From the NCBI GenBank assembly GCA_024229695.1, contig JAAESD010000092.1, forward strand, positions 1 through 56,000: a stretch of DNA of 56,000 bases, in the 5' to 3' direction. This document shows, one piece after another, positions 28,936-38,655 of this stretch (position 1 is its first letter; each line of letters starts with the position of its first letter). Both the position numbers and the translations under genes were made by a program. The notes under the pieces are model-generated. The model saw nothing but the letters and a program-made list of their open reading frames with translations, was not told the DNA's origin and searched no databases. The DNA is from a bacterium. Lineage in GTDB: Bacteria; Krumholzibacteriota; Krumholzibacteriia; LZORAL124-64-63.

Positions 28936-30897
28936 CTAACTTGCCAATTGAAGGTAAATGATAAACATTGCAACACCTGCGAAAAGACCCCAGGCATAGA
29001 ATCGGACCATGCCATTTTGGAAGAGCCTCAGCAGTGAACCAGTCACAGCAACAACGAACGCTGAGCCATTGACCAGAATTCCATCGATAATGACTTTATC
29101 AAATATCTTGAAGAGGAACCCATTGCTGAATTTATAGCCAGGGTTAACGATTGCTTTTTCGTACGCTTCATCAATGAAATATTTATTGAGAAGCACTTTG
29201 TAAATCGAACCGCCGGCAAATCGCTTTGCAGCATTGGCAATGGCGATTTTTTTCATGTAAATGAAAGTTCCCAGACTGATGCCGATAAGTGCCCAGGCCA
29301 AAGAAGCAGATGCAAGCGTCCACTCCATCGCTACTTCAGCAGCATGATCAGCATGCGCAGCTGCTGCGTGAGCTGCACCATGGTGTGAACTGTTGAAAAC
29401 CGGTTCGAGCCACATCTCAAAGTGATTGCCACCACCCATAAAGTGTGGAATGCCAATCCAGCCACCAACTATCGACAGAACTGCAAGCACAACCAGTGGC
29501 AGAGTCATGGTCAAAGGAGATTCATGGATGTGACTTTTTACTTCATCGGATGCTCTGTTCTTACCAAAGAAAGTCAGAACTACAAGTCGCATCATATAGA
29601 AGGCTGTCAAACCGGCAGCAAGGAACCCAGTAATCCAAAGCCAGATATTGCCATCGGAAAATGCTTTCCAGAGGATTTCATCTTTACTGAAGAAACCGGC
29701 AAACGGGAAAACTCCAGCCAGGGCAACAGTACCGATAATAAATGTAGGCCAGGTCAACGGGAGCTTCTTACGCAGGCCCCCCATCAGGCGCATATCCTGT
29801 TCATTGCTCATTGCATGAATTACCGACCCAGAGCCGAGGAACAAGAGTGCCTTAAAGAATGCATGAGTCATCAGGTGGAAAACACCGGTTGCAAATGCTC
29901 CAACTCCACAAGCCAGGATCATGTAGCCAAGCTGACTTACTGTGGAATAGGCCAGAACCTTTTTAATATCGTTTTGTGTTAGAGCAATTGTAGCTGCCAG
30001 AAGTGCAGTAGCTGCACCAACTATAGCAATCACCAACATCGCCGTATCACTTAATACATACAGGAAGTTAAGGCGGGCAATCATGTAGACACCAGCAGTA
30101 ACCATTGTTGCAGCATGAATCAGTGCACTAACCGGAGTTGGACCGGCCATCGCATCTGGAAGCCAGATAAACAGTGGGATCTGGGCTGATTTACCAGTAG
30201 CGCCAAGAAACAGCAGCAAACCTATTACTGTTGCTGCAGGAGCAAGAATATGGGCGTGATGTTGCAGAACTGAAAATGCAAACAGACCTTCGCCAGGATT
30301 AAGATGAGGCAACAAGTTTACACCTATTACAAACAAGCCAAGCAGGAAGCCAAAGTCACCTACGCGGTTAACTATAAATGCTTTCTTACCAGCAGCGGCA
30401 TTTGCTTCATCATTGAACCAGAAACTGATTAGCAGATAAGAGCAGAGCCCTACCCCTTCCCAGCCGACAAAAAGCATGATGAGATTCTCACCAAGAACCA
30501 GCATCATCATTGCAAAGATAAACAGGTTGAGGTAAGCAAAGAACCTGTTGGATCCTTCATCATGAGCCATATAGCCGATTGAATAAACGTGGATCAGAAA
30601 ACCGACACCACTGACAACCAGCGCCATTATGACACCAAGCTGGTCCATCGCAAATCCGACATCAATCTGAATTCCACCAAAAGATATCCAGGTATAGACA
30701 AGATCGTGAAGACTTCTGTCAGCTACATCCATTCCAATCATCGCAATAAATAATCGCACTGACAACAAGAACGAAATACCAACAGCTGAACAAGCGATTA
30801 TGCCAGCCAGTTTACGAGGCATCATTCGAACAGTGAAGCCGTTTAAAGCTGCACCGATCAAAGGAATTAAAACTATCCACCTAAGTGTGCTTTCCAC
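28936..30897 (-). CDS. nuoL: NADH-quinone oxidoreductase subunit L
   Basis: The 653-residue distal antiporter-like subunit contains GWEGVGLCSYLLISFW, KSAQIPLFIWLPDAMAGPTPVSALIHAATMVTAGVYM, and LTQNDIKKVLAYSTVSQLGYMILA. Its C-terminal extension after helix 14 corresponds to the long lateral helix that spans the membrane arm. A His/Ala-rich stretch (HHGAAHAAAAHADHAAE, near 505-521) lies in the preceding loop. The start is GTG 30897. The gene is separated from nuoK by 4 bases. Confidence 0.96.
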   Translation of the reverse strand: MESTLRWIVLIPLIGAALNGFTVRMMPRKLAGIIACSAVGISFLLSVRLFIAMIGMDVADRSLHDLVYTWISFGGIQIDVGFAMDQLGVIMALVVSGVGFLIHVYSIGYMAHDEGSNRFFAYLNLFIFAMMMLVLGENLIMLFVGWEGVGLCSYLLISFWFNDEANAAAGKKAFIVNRVGDFGFLLGLFVIGVNLLPHLNPGEGLFAFSVLQHHAHILAPAATVIGLLLFLGATGKSAQIPLFIWLPDAMAGPTPVSALIHAATMVTAGVYMIARLNFLYVLSDTAMLVIAIVGAATALLAATIALTQNDIKKVLAYSTVSQLGYMILACGVGAFATGVFHLMTHAFFKALLFLGSGSVIHAMSNEQDMRLMGGLRKKLPLTWPTFIIGTVALAGVFPFAGFFSKDEILWKAFSDGNIWLWITGFLAAGLTAFYMMRLVVLTFFGKNRASDEVKSHIHESPLTMTLPLVVLAVLSIVGGWIGIPHFMGGGNHFEMWLEPVFNSSHHGAAHAAAAHADHAAEVAMEWTLASASLAWALIGISLGTFIYMKKIAIANAAKRFAGGSIYKVLLNKYFIDEAYEKAIVNPGYKFSNGFLFKIFDKVIIDGILVNGSAFVVAVTGSLLRLFQNGMVRFYAWGLFAGVAMFIIYLQLAS

Positions 30898-30901
30898 AGT
30901 T

Positions 30902-31207
30902 CTACTCTTTCAGTGAATTGAGTTCGTCGGCATTCACGGATCGTTTTATCCGGTAAATAGCGACAAGAATTGCTAAACCGATTGCAGCCTCAGCAGCAGC
31001 AATCGCAAAATTCATTATTACAAAGACATGTCCGGACATGTCACCTAAAGCTCTACTGTATGCTGCAAATACTATGTTCACGGAGCAGAGCATTATCTCC
31101 ACACCCATCAACATTATCAGAGTATTGCGTCGGGCAAGAACTCCCGCTGCTCCGGTGAGGAACAATGCAGCAGCCAGGATCAGATAATGATTCAGTCCAA
31201 TTACCAT
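30902..31207 (-). CDS. nuoK: NADH-quinone oxidoreductase subunit K
   Basis: The 101-residue three-helix membrane subunit has the conserved glutamates needed for proton transfer in LIMLMGVEIMLCSVNIVF and AIAAAEAAIGLAILVAIYR. Length and helix pattern are normal for NuoK. ATG 31207 overlaps the nuoJ stop. Confidence 0.96.
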   Translation of the reverse strand: MVIGLNHYLILAAALFLTGAAGVLARRNTLIMLMGVEIMLCSVNIVFAAYSRALGDMSGHVFVIMNFAIAAAEAAIGLAILVAIYRIKRSVNADELNSLKE

Positions 31208-31704
31208 GGCATGCCTTTCTTGTTACTTGCAAGAGCGACAGCTCCAATAATTGCAACCAGCAGAACAAGTGAAATCATTTCAAAAGTAATCATGTATTTG
31301 TTCAGGAGCAGTTCAGCTACTCCTTTGATTTCACCAAAACCGGCAGGTGCATCGTTAGTAAACCCTTCAAGACTTACGCCATGCATCCAATTAAGAAGAG
31401 CAACCAGAACAGCACCAACTGGCAGCCACCATTTGCGGTCACCAATCGATTTAAGCTCTGACTTCAATGTTGGGCCTTGCAACATCATCACTACAAACAG
31501 GAACAATACCATGATTGCTCCTGCGTAGATTAGAATCTGCAAGATGGCAAGTACCGGCGCAGCAAGTAACGCATAAATTCCGGCAGCATTGACAAAGGCG
31601 AATATTAACCAGACTACTGCTGCAACAGCACTTCGGCTGGTCATTGCAGCAATGGCCCCACCTAGCAGCAAAGCTCCGAATAGATAAAAAAGGACAGCTT
31701 CCAC
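31201..31704 (-). CDS. nuoJ: NADH-quinone oxidoreductase subunit J
   Basis: The 167-residue membrane subunit has five helices and the NuoJ signatures FAFVNAAGIYALL and QILIYAGAIMVLFLFVVMML, the pi-bulge helix. I chose GTG 31704 because AGGAGG lies 6 bases upstream; the longer reading from ATG 31740 would run into nuoI and has no comparable site. Its end overlaps the nuoK start by 7 bases. Confidence 0.95.
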   Translation of the reverse strand: MEAVLFYLFGALLLGGAIAAMTSRSAVAAVVWLIFAFVNAAGIYALLAAPVLAILQILIYAGAIMVLFLFVVMMLQGPTLKSELKSIGDRKWWLPVGAVLVALLNWMHGVSLEGFTNDAPAGFGEIKGVAELLLNKYMITFEMISLVLLVAIIGAVALASNKKGMPW

Positions 31705-31714
31705 AGCTTGCCTC

Positions 31715-32218
31715 CTAAAGTGTCCCCTGCTGATTATCATTCAGCAGGAACTCTTTGTTGACATAAAATTGTTCACGGGAAGTACCAGCAATTTCATAAA
31801 TACCGGTATCCATTCTGATAGCATCCACAGGGCATGCTTCTTCACATAATCCACAATAAACACAGCGCAATAAATCTATTTCAAAGGTTTCAGGGTACTT
31901 CTCTATAGAAGGATCTGAATGCTCTCCAGCAGTAATATGAATGCAGTCCGATGGACACGCAGTACTGCACATCATACAGGCAACACACTTCTCAGTACCA
32001 TCTTCTCGTTGCATCAAGCGATGGCGACCTCGAAACCGGTTACTGTAGTCCCGATGTTCCTCGGGATATTGAACAGTTGGCATATCCTTGGTCCAAAAGA
32101 GATTCTTCAACAGGTGCCCCATTGTAATCCCCATACCACGGAATACTTCTCCAAGGTAGAGTGACTCACCAAAATTCATCCGGTGATGCCATCTATGCAG
32201 TTTGCTATCTCTACTCAT
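31715..32218 (-). CDS. nuoI: NADH-quinone oxidoreductase subunit I
   Basis: The 167-residue peripheral-arm ferredoxin has two 4Fe-4S motifs: Cys78, 81, 84, 88 (CVACMMCSTACP) and Cys119, 122, 125, 129 (CVYCGLCEEACPVD). These hold clusters N6a and N6b between NuoG and NuoB. The N-terminal amphipathic region (residues 20-45) contacts the membrane arm in the family. GGGAG precedes ATG 32218 by 8 bases. Confidence 0.96.
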   Translation of the reverse strand: MSRDSKLHRWHHRMNFGESLYLGEVFRGMGITMGHLLKNLFWTKDMPTVQYPEEHRDYSNRFRGRHRLMQREDGTEKCVACMMCSTACPSDCIHITAGEHSDPSIEKYPETFEIDLLRCVYCGLCEEACPVDAIRMDTGIYEIAGTSREQFYVNKEFLLNDNQQGTL

Positions 32219-32234
32219 TACTTAATCTCCCTGC

Positions 32235-33506
32235 CTAAACCAGAGCCAACCAGATTGCTGTAACAACCAGGTTTGCAAGGCCAAGCGGTAGCATAACTTT
32301 CCAACCAAGAGACATCAGCTGGTCATATCTGAATCGAGGGAGTGTCCATCGAACCCAGATAAATACCCAGCAGAAGAAAACGACTTTACCTACAAAAGCG
32401 CCAACCTGAAGTAGCGTTGCATAAATTGAAGCAGCACCTGGACCAAGTGTCCATGGAGTTGCACCAAGAGCAACTACTGCCCCGGCAGCACTGAGTGTAG
32501 CAATTACACCCATGAAAACGGGTTCACGATCACGATTATCGCCAAACTTGTTCTTTTCACGTTTTGCTCGCATGAAAAACAGCAGAGCAATAACAGTTGC
32601 CAACAGGAATTGCAGCCCCAGTTGGATTGGCATCACTATGCCGACATTTGAAACAATCACATCTCTGGACAACCAGGGAATATTCCAGCCACCAAAGAAC
32701 AGTGTTGTTATAAGTGCTGCACCAATGACCATGTTGCAGTATTCAGCCATGAAGAATAGTGCGAATTTCAAAGAGCTGTACTCAAGGTGATATCCGGAGA
32801 CCAACTCACTCTCGCCTTCAGGCAAATCAAATGGGTTTCTGTTGGTTTCAGCAAAAACAGCGACAATAAACAATATTGCACCGATAGGTTGAACTACTAT
32901 TCCCCATTTTGGAAGGAAGCCCCAGATCAGGTCGCCCTGCCCGGCAGCAATATCGCTCAATCGTAATGATGAGAAAACCATCATGATACCCATAATCGCA
33001 AGGCCCATGCAGATTTCATAACTGATCATCTGTGATGTTGAGCGCAAAGCTCCAAGGAATGCATATTTATTATTCGATGCCCAGCCACCCATTACGACGC
33101 CATAAGTACCGAGACTTGCAATAGCCAGGACATATAGAATTCCTATATCGAGATCGGCTACAATCAAGTTGTACTGCACACCAGCGATTTCAATAAAATC
33201 GCCGAATGGAATTACTGCATAAGTCAGCAGAGCTATGAAGAACACCAGAAATGGCGCAAGTGCATAAAGAAATTTATGTGAACCTTCAGGCCGGAAATCT
33301 TCCTTGAACATCAGCTTCAATACATCGGCAATTGGATGCACAAGCCCAGCAAGTCTAATTCCAGCAATCGATGCACGGTTCGGACCTGTTCTATCTTGAA
33401 TAAAGGCCGAGCCTTTACGCTCCACCCAAATCAGAACTGGAACCAGCCCAAGAATAATTGTCAATAAGAAGGTGATCTTCAAAAGACTTGGAACGACAAC
33501 AGACAT
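32235..33506 (-). CDS. nuoH: NADH-quinone oxidoreductase subunit H
   Basis: The 423-residue membrane subunit forms part of the quinone site and the E-channel. Signatures are ERKGSAFIQDRTGPNRASIAG, loop 1 with ADVLKLMFKEDF, YAFLGALRSTSQMISYEI, and AETNRNPFDLPEGESELVSGYH. Length exceeds the usual 320-350 residues because of an extra hydrophobic stretch near 340-380 (FMGVIATLSAAGAVVALG and YATLLQVGAFVGKV). The start overlaps the nuoG stop by one base (TAATG). Confidence 0.95.
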   Translation of the reverse strand: MSVVVPSLLKITFLLTIILGLVPVLIWVERKGSAFIQDRTGPNRASIAGIRLAGLVHPIADVLKLMFKEDFRPEGSHKFLYALAPFLVFFIALLTYAVIPFGDFIEIAGVQYNLIVADLDIGILYVLAIASLGTYGVVMGGWASNNKYAFLGALRSTSQMISYEICMGLAIMGIMMVFSSLRLSDIAAGQGDLIWGFLPKWGIVVQPIGAILFIVAVFAETNRNPFDLPEGESELVSGYHLEYSSLKFALFFMAEYCNMVIGAALITTLFFGGWNIPWLSRDVIVSNVGIVMPIQLGLQFLLATVIALLFFMRAKREKNKFGDNRDREPVFMGVIATLSAAGAVVALGATPWTLGPGAASIYATLLQVGAFVGKVVFFCWVFIWVRWTLPRFRYDQLMSLGWKVMLPLGLANLVVTAIWLALV

Positions 33507-35059
33507 TATCCTTCACCTCCGTCATCTGGTTCAGCAGCACCAGGAATCTCACCGTTTATTGCAATCGCATTCATGTCAAAGTTGCTTAGCTCAGAAACTC
33601 TGACAGATACCAATCGACGGACAGCCGGCATGCTTTCAGGCACATCAGAAAGCCCCCATAATCTCATCAAGTCAGCTAACAGGCGCCAATCTTCACTGGC
33701 AGCAACTGGTCTTGCAACAGCACGTTTAAACAGCTGAACTCGATTGTGTTTATTAACAAAGGAGCCATCTTTTTCAGCCCAACAACTTACAGGTGCAACA
33801 ATTGCAGCCTGCTTTGAAATTTCATTTTCATGAGTTCCCAGATAGATGACTGTTTTTGCATCAAGGGTTGTAGATATTTCGCTATTGCCATCGAAATCAT
33901 TTGAGTGAATCAGAATTGGTGCATCCACTGCTTTGATTTTCTCAATCAATTCAGCAGCAGAGTACTCTTTTGCCCCAGCCAAACCGGCACCAGTTCTATT
34001 TGGAGTTTTATCAGCATCAACAAGCATATCATCTGCATTGCCCTTGAAAGAATCAGACAGACCAGAAGAAATGTTTCCGCCGCAAATTTCCGATGCTATG
34101 AACTGTCCCAGTACCTGCTCTTCCAGACTATTGTGTGGCGAAGTAATTACCAGTCCAGGCTTACCAAACTCTCTAATTTCATTGAACAGAGTTGGCCAAT
34201 CTACTTCAGAACCATTGGCAGTAGGTACTTTTAAACGATCTTCAGCTGCAACTGACTTATACTCTTTCCTGCCGCTGTCACACATCCATCTGCCATTGAC
34301 ATCTTCATTATATCGAGGCTTGATTCTGAAAATAGAGTCAGCCTCAAAGTCCAGCCTGATATTGCAACCAGTAGCACAACCAGGGCAGATTGAGTCAACA
34401 GACTTCAGCATCCAGACCCGTTTTTTGAATCGGAAATCACGGCTGGTCAATGCGCCGACCGGACAAATATCAACTACATTCACACTGTATGGATTGTTCA
34501 GTTCAACTCCTGGAGCAGTACCGATTTCAGCTTTATCACCGCGATTGAATATTCCCATCTCACCTGTTTTAGTAACAGTTCTACAGAACCTTACACAACG
34601 GCTACAAAGTACACATCGATCTTTATCCAGAATAACTTCAGGGCCGATTACAACAGCCTTCGGGTTGGTTACTTTGTCATCTTTACAAACGTTGGTTTCA
34701 TAGAGACCGTAATTCATGTACTGATCTTGAAGACCACACTCACCAGCCTGATCGCAAATTGGGCAATCGACAGGGTGATTAATTAGATGCAATTCCAGAA
34801 TTTGCTTGTGAGCTTTGATTACTTTTTCAGTACGTGTGTGCACAACCATTCCATCACGAACATGAGTATTGCAGGCAATAGTCAGCTTTGGCATGCCTTC
34901 AATTTCGACCTGGCACAGCCTGCAAACACCCGCAATTGGCAAGTCTGGATGGTAGCAGAAGTGCGGCAGAGGTTCACCGCGAGCTTCTTTGCAAGCATCG
35001 AACAACAGAGTACCGTCAGGGAACTCCAGCTCTTTGCCATCTATTACAACTTTGGCCAT
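33506..35059 (-). CDS. nuoG: NADH-quinone oxidoreductase subunit G, short form
   Basis: The 517-residue peripheral-arm iron-sulfur subunit has all expected cluster ligands: 2Fe-2S N1b Cys35, 46, 49, 63; the His/Cys3 cluster N5 His95, Cys99, 102, 108; N4 Cys149, 152, 155, 199; and an N7-type set Cys225, 228, 232, 260. N7 occurs only in some bacteria. The following molybdopterin-oxidoreductase-like domain is cut down to about 250 residues, against 500-600 in most NuoG proteins. The reading frame is intact and ends just before nuoH, so this is a naturally short variant. ATG 35059 lies 4 bases after nuoF. Confidence 0.95.
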   Translation of the reverse strand: MAKVVIDGKELEFPDGTLLFDACKEARGEPLPHFCYHPDLPIAGVCRLCQVEIEGMPKLTIACNTHVRDGMVVHTRTEKVIKAHKQILELHLINHPVDCPICDQAGECGLQDQYMNYGLYETNVCKDDKVTNPKAVVIGPEVILDKDRCVLCSRCVRFCRTVTKTGEMGIFNRGDKAEIGTAPGVELNNPYSVNVVDICPVGALTSRDFRFKKRVWMLKSVDSICPGCATGCNIRLDFEADSIFRIKPRYNEDVNGRWMCDSGRKEYKSVAAEDRLKVPTANGSEVDWPTLFNEIREFGKPGLVITSPHNSLEEQVLGQFIASEICGGNISSGLSDSFKGNADDMLVDADKTPNRTGAGLAGAKEYSAAELIEKIKAVDAPILIHSNDFDGNSEISTTLDAKTVIYLGTHENEISKQAAIVAPVSCWAEKDGSFVNKHNRVQLFKRAVARPVAASEDWRLLADLMRLWGLSDVPESMPAVRRLVSVRVSELSNFDMNAIAINGEIPGAAEPDDGGEG

Positions 35060-35063
35060 CAGA

Positions 35064-36368
35064 TTAACTCCTGATCTCTCTAGCCCAACGTGACGAAGAA
35101 ATTGATTCTTTTTCGTTTTGAATCAATGCTTCAAACTCAGGTCGATATTTTTCGAGGAAACTAATGATTGGCATGACAGCCGCATCAGAAAGTGGGCAGA
35201 TAGTTAATCCTGCCATTCCTTCACAAACATTTTCAATCAGATCCAGATCTTCCAGTGTACCTTCACCCTTACGAAGTTTCTTTACTATCCGATGTAACCA
35301 GCCGGTACCTTCTCTACAAGGTGTGCACTGTCCGCACGATTCATCCCAGTAGAAATGCATCAACACCTGAATGAGTTCTACCATGTCGCATCGTTCTGGA
35401 ATTATTATCATGCCACCGGACCCGAGCATTGTCCCAGCCTCAGCAAGTGATTCATAGTCCAGGTTGGTTTCCATCGCTTCTTCAGCAGTTAAAACCGGAA
35501 CAGAAGAACCACCCATGATTACTGCTTTGAGCTCTTCCCCATCGGCCATGCCACCCAGCCACTCATGAAAAAATTCATTGAACGGCAGTCCAAGTGGAAT
35601 TTCGTGAATACCCGGGTTCTTGACCGGGCCACTGACACTGAACAGCTTTGTGCCTGCTGATTTTTCAGTTCCATGTTTACGATATTCAGAAGCTCCATCA
35701 ATTATGATATCAGGAACAGAAGCAACTGTTTCCACATTATTAACGATTGTTGGCTTATCCAGAAAACCACATACGGCAGGAAATGGTGGCTTCAATCTGG
35801 GCTGACCTTTTCTACCTTCAACTGAATTGATCAGACCTGTCTCTTCGCCACAGATATATGCGCCAGCACCTTTGTGAACAATCATGTTCAGTGTATAGCC
35901 ACTGCCTTGGATATTTTCACCCAGATAGCCAGCTGCATAAGCTTGATCAACAGCAGCCTGGACCCTGTCAACCAGCCAACCAAATTCACCACGAATGTAA
36001 ATTACACAAAGTTTGGCTCTGACTGCCCATGACGAAATAATTGAGCCTTCGATTACCATATGTGGGTCATAATCCAGTAGGAATCGATCCTTGAATGTTC
36101 CAGGTTCACTTTCATCGGCATTGACCATGAAATAGATATCTTCAACATCTTCAGGAACAAATCCCCACTTTACTCCAGCCGGGAATCCTGCTCCACCACG
36201 GCCACGTAAACCAGATTCTTTTACTTCTGCAATTACCTGTTCCCTGCTCATATGCGATAGAACTTTTTTCAGACCGACATAGCCACCATCGGCTTCATAA
36301 ACTGAAATGTTATGGGCATCATTACGGTCAAAACGACGGGATAAAATTTTGTATTGATTGTTAGTCAT
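35064..36368 (-). CDS. nuoF: NADH-quinone oxidoreductase subunit F
   Basis: The 434-residue NADH-binding flavoprotein has the FMN/NADH loop GLRGRGGAGFPAG (54-65), NADESEPGTFKDR, the GAGAYICGEETGLINS loop, and the N3 4Fe-4S ligands Cys345, 348, 351 (ESCGQCTPCREGT) and Cys391. It takes hydride from NADH and passes electrons through N3 towards NuoG. It lies 2 bases after nuoE. Confidence 0.97.
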   Translation of the reverse strand: MTNNQYKILSRRFDRNDAHNISVYEADGGYVGLKKVLSHMSREQVIAEVKESGLRGRGGAGFPAGVKWGFVPEDVEDIYFMVNADESEPGTFKDRFLLDYDPHMVIEGSIISSWAVRAKLCVIYIRGEFGWLVDRVQAAVDQAYAAGYLGENIQGSGYTLNMIVHKGAGAYICGEETGLINSVEGRKGQPRLKPPFPAVCGFLDKPTIVNNVETVASVPDIIIDGASEYRKHGTEKSAGTKLFSVSGPVKNPGIHEIPLGLPFNEFFHEWLGGMADGEELKAVIMGGSSVPVLTAEEAMETNLDYESLAEAGTMLGSGGMIIIPERCDMVELIQVLMHFYWDESCGQCTPCREGTGWLHRIVKKLRKGEGTLEDLDLIENVCEGMAGLTICPLSDAAVMPIISFLEKYRPEFEALIQNEKESISSSRWAREIRS

Positions 36369-36370
36369 TA

Positions 36371-36904
36371 TTATCCCTCCAGCTTTCGGTCAGTGTCAGG
36401 AGTAACTGGCTGGTCACTGCGGAAACCCTCAATTATTGCATCGACTTTTTCAATAGTCAGTTCTTCATAAAGATGACTGCCAACCTGCATAACCGGTCCC
36501 ATTCCACAAGCACCAAGGCATTCCACACCTTCAAGTACAAACATGCCGTCACCAGTCTGTACACCAGGTTTCACACCCAACTGTTTTTCAATATGAGTCA
36601 TAATCGATCTGGACTTCATAATATGACAACTGATGTTGTGACACACTTGAAGTTTATACTTGGCCTGAGGTGTATCCCTGTACATAAAATAGAAAGAGAT
36701 CACTTCTCTGATTCTGGCTTGCGTGACTTCCAGTTTCTCGGAAATCCAGACAACAGCATCATCGGAAATGAAGCCGGCACTATCCTGAATCAACCATAAT
36801 ACTGGCATCAGGGCACTTGCCTTTGTGGGATATCGTTCAACAATTTTGTCGAACTCAGCCACCGATTCTGGTGACAATGTGAATACGCTACCTGCGTCAT
36901 TCAT
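36371..36904 (-). CDS. nuoE: NADH-quinone oxidoreductase subunit E
   Basis: The 177-residue thioredoxin-fold 2Fe-2S subunit has N1a ligands Cys88 and Cys93 (CHNISC) and Cys129 and Cys133 (CLGAC). The helical N-terminal part (residues 14-75) matches the NuoE family. It pairs with NuoF at the NADH end of the complex. A hydrophilic tail of about 20 residues follows the conserved fold. Confidence 0.96.
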   Translation of the reverse strand: MNDAGSVFTLSPESVAEFDKIVERYPTKASALMPVLWLIQDSAGFISDDAVVWISEKLEVTQARIREVISFYFMYRDTPQAKYKLQVCHNISCHIMKSRSIMTHIEKQLGVKPGVQTGDGMFVLEGVECLGACGMGPVMQVGSHLYEELTIEKVDAIIEGFRSDQPVTPDTDRKLEG

Positions 36905-36918
36905 GTTTTTTGACCTTT

Positions 36919-38622
36919 CTATCTATCAAGCTCGCCGGCAATGATATTGATGCTACCAAGTATTGCAATGGCATCAGCTATCATCAGCCCTTCAATAATT
37001 TCATCGAACGCTGAGAAAATCGGGAAACAAGGTGGTCGTACTTTAAGTCTGTGGGGTTGACCGGTGCCATCTGAGACACAGAAGAAACCAAGTTCTCCAT
37101 TAGCTCCCTCACCATAGCCATAAGCTTCACCAGCAGGAACTTTGATTCCCTCGCTGATTAACTTGAACTGATTCATCACACCTTCAATTGAACCGTAAAC
37201 ACTCTCTTTGGGAGGCAAAGAAACAGAGGCATTATCAAGTGCAATTGGTCCAGGGGTCAGTTTTTGAATACCCTGCCTGATGATACTTGCACTTTGGTAC
37301 ATCTCTTCCATCCGCACCATTATGCGGTCACGTGTATCTCCATTTTCACCGATAGGAACATCGAATTTATAATCTTCATATCCGGAATATGGAGCATGTT
37401 TACGCACATCATAATCAAGACCGGTTGCACGCAAGCATGGGCCGGTATAGCCATAACTCAAAGCTTCATCAGTAGTCAAAACTCCAACATCGACTGTCCT
37501 GTCCAGGAATATTCTATTTCTGGCAATCAACCCAGTCACTTCTTTTATCGCGACTTCCATTTTCTGCAAATGTTTTTCAACTGCATCTTCAAAACCATCG
37601 AACAGATCGTGGGACAAGCCACCGATACGAGCAAAATTTGTTGTTAATCGCGAGCCACAAAGAGGTTCAATAATGTCATAGTATATGCCCTCTCTGATGT
37701 TGTAGAAATACCAGTAGTTAGTCAGTGCACCGATATCTACCAGGTTGGCACATATACAAACCAGATGATCGATAATTCTGGATAGCTCGCTTACAATCAC
37801 ACGAATAATCTGTGCTCTTTGAGGCACTTCAACACCTAACAGTTTCTCAACCGAAGAAGCATAGATGCAATTATTAAGCATCGATGAAACATAATTCAGT
37901 CTATCTGTATATGGCATTACCTGAGACCAGGTGTGATCTTCTGCTTCTTTTTCAAAACAACGATGCAAGTATCCAATCTCTGATTTGGCTTTGACAATAG
38001 TCTCACCATCGAGCTGTACTTCAATCCTCAATGCGCCATGAGTTGCCGGGTGGCTTGGGCCGATATTTACATTCAACAGATCAAAAGGATTATCTTCACC
38101 CTCCACTTCATCTGCTCTGAATGCTCCACCGTGATATTCAATATCGTCGATCAGTTTTTCAGGAGTAGACAGAAACTGTCCCTGCTCAATTGGATAATCC
38201 TTGCGCAGAGCATGACCTTCAAATTCGTGATGACAGAGAATCCTGCGTAAGTCAGGATGATTGCGGAATTTAACACCATAAAGATCAAAGACTTCTCGTT
38301 CTGCCCAATTCGCGCTTTTATAAATGTCACTGACAGTTGGGATATCCATCCCCTCTTCAACAGCAACCTTTACATTGATTCTACTTTTGTTGGCAATTGA
38401 TCTCAGCAGATAATTGACTTCAAAGCGTTCTGTTCTTTCAGGATAATCAACGCCAATAACATCAGTTAATTGTTCGCAAGACTCTGACTCTTTCAGGTAC
38501 TTCAGAACAGCCGGCAGACTATCCCCAGGCACTAAGACAGACTCATCACCACAAGAATTATTGACACTGACAATCTTATCACCGAATTCAGATTTTAGAC
38601 TGTCGACAAGTTTTTGACTCAT
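36919..38622 (-). CDS. nuoCD: NADH-quinone oxidoreductase fused subunits C and D
   Basis: The 567-residue protein joins NuoC (about 1-150, with NWAEREVFDLYGVKFRNHPDLRRIL and RKDYP) to NuoD (from about 185, NVNIGPSHPATHGALR). NuoD carries the quinone-site histidine motif PSHPATHG, and the C-terminal end IAILGSINIIAGELDR is the conserved NuoD terminus. The CD fusion is known from enterobacteria and several other phyla. The linker (about 155-182) is acidic. The gene lies 33 bases after nuoB. Confidence 0.96.
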   Translation of the reverse strand: MSQKLVDSLKSEFGDKIVSVNNSCGDESVLVPGDSLPAVLKYLKESESCEQLTDVIGVDYPERTERFEVNYLLRSIANKSRINVKVAVEEGMDIPTVSDIYKSANWAEREVFDLYGVKFRNHPDLRRILCHHEFEGHALRKDYPIEQGQFLSTPEKLIDDIEYHGGAFRADEVEGEDNPFDLLNVNIGPSHPATHGALRIEVQLDGETIVKAKSEIGYLHRCFEKEAEDHTWSQVMPYTDRLNYVSSMLNNCIYASSVEKLLGVEVPQRAQIIRVIVSELSRIIDHLVCICANLVDIGALTNYWYFYNIREGIYYDIIEPLCGSRLTTNFARIGGLSHDLFDGFEDAVEKHLQKMEVAIKEVTGLIARNRIFLDRTVDVGVLTTDEALSYGYTGPCLRATGLDYDVRKHAPYSGYEDYKFDVPIGENGDTRDRIMVRMEEMYQSASIIRQGIQKLTPGPIALDNASVSLPPKESVYGSIEGVMNQFKLISEGIKVPAGEAYGYGEGANGELGFFCVSDGTGQPHRLKVRPPCFPIFSAFDEIIEGLMIADAIAILGSINIIAGELDR

Positions 38623-38655
38623 TTTATCTTCCGGTCGTTTAACCCGATGGGTTAT

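Noticed and set aside
29422-29982. Plus-strand ORF of 186 codons opposite nuoL
   Set aside because: It has no recognisable fold; nuoL is unambiguous on the other strand.
33933-34703. Plus-strand ORF of 256 codons
   Set aside because: It is the mirror frame of nuoG, whose iron-sulfur motifs prove the minus strand is coding.
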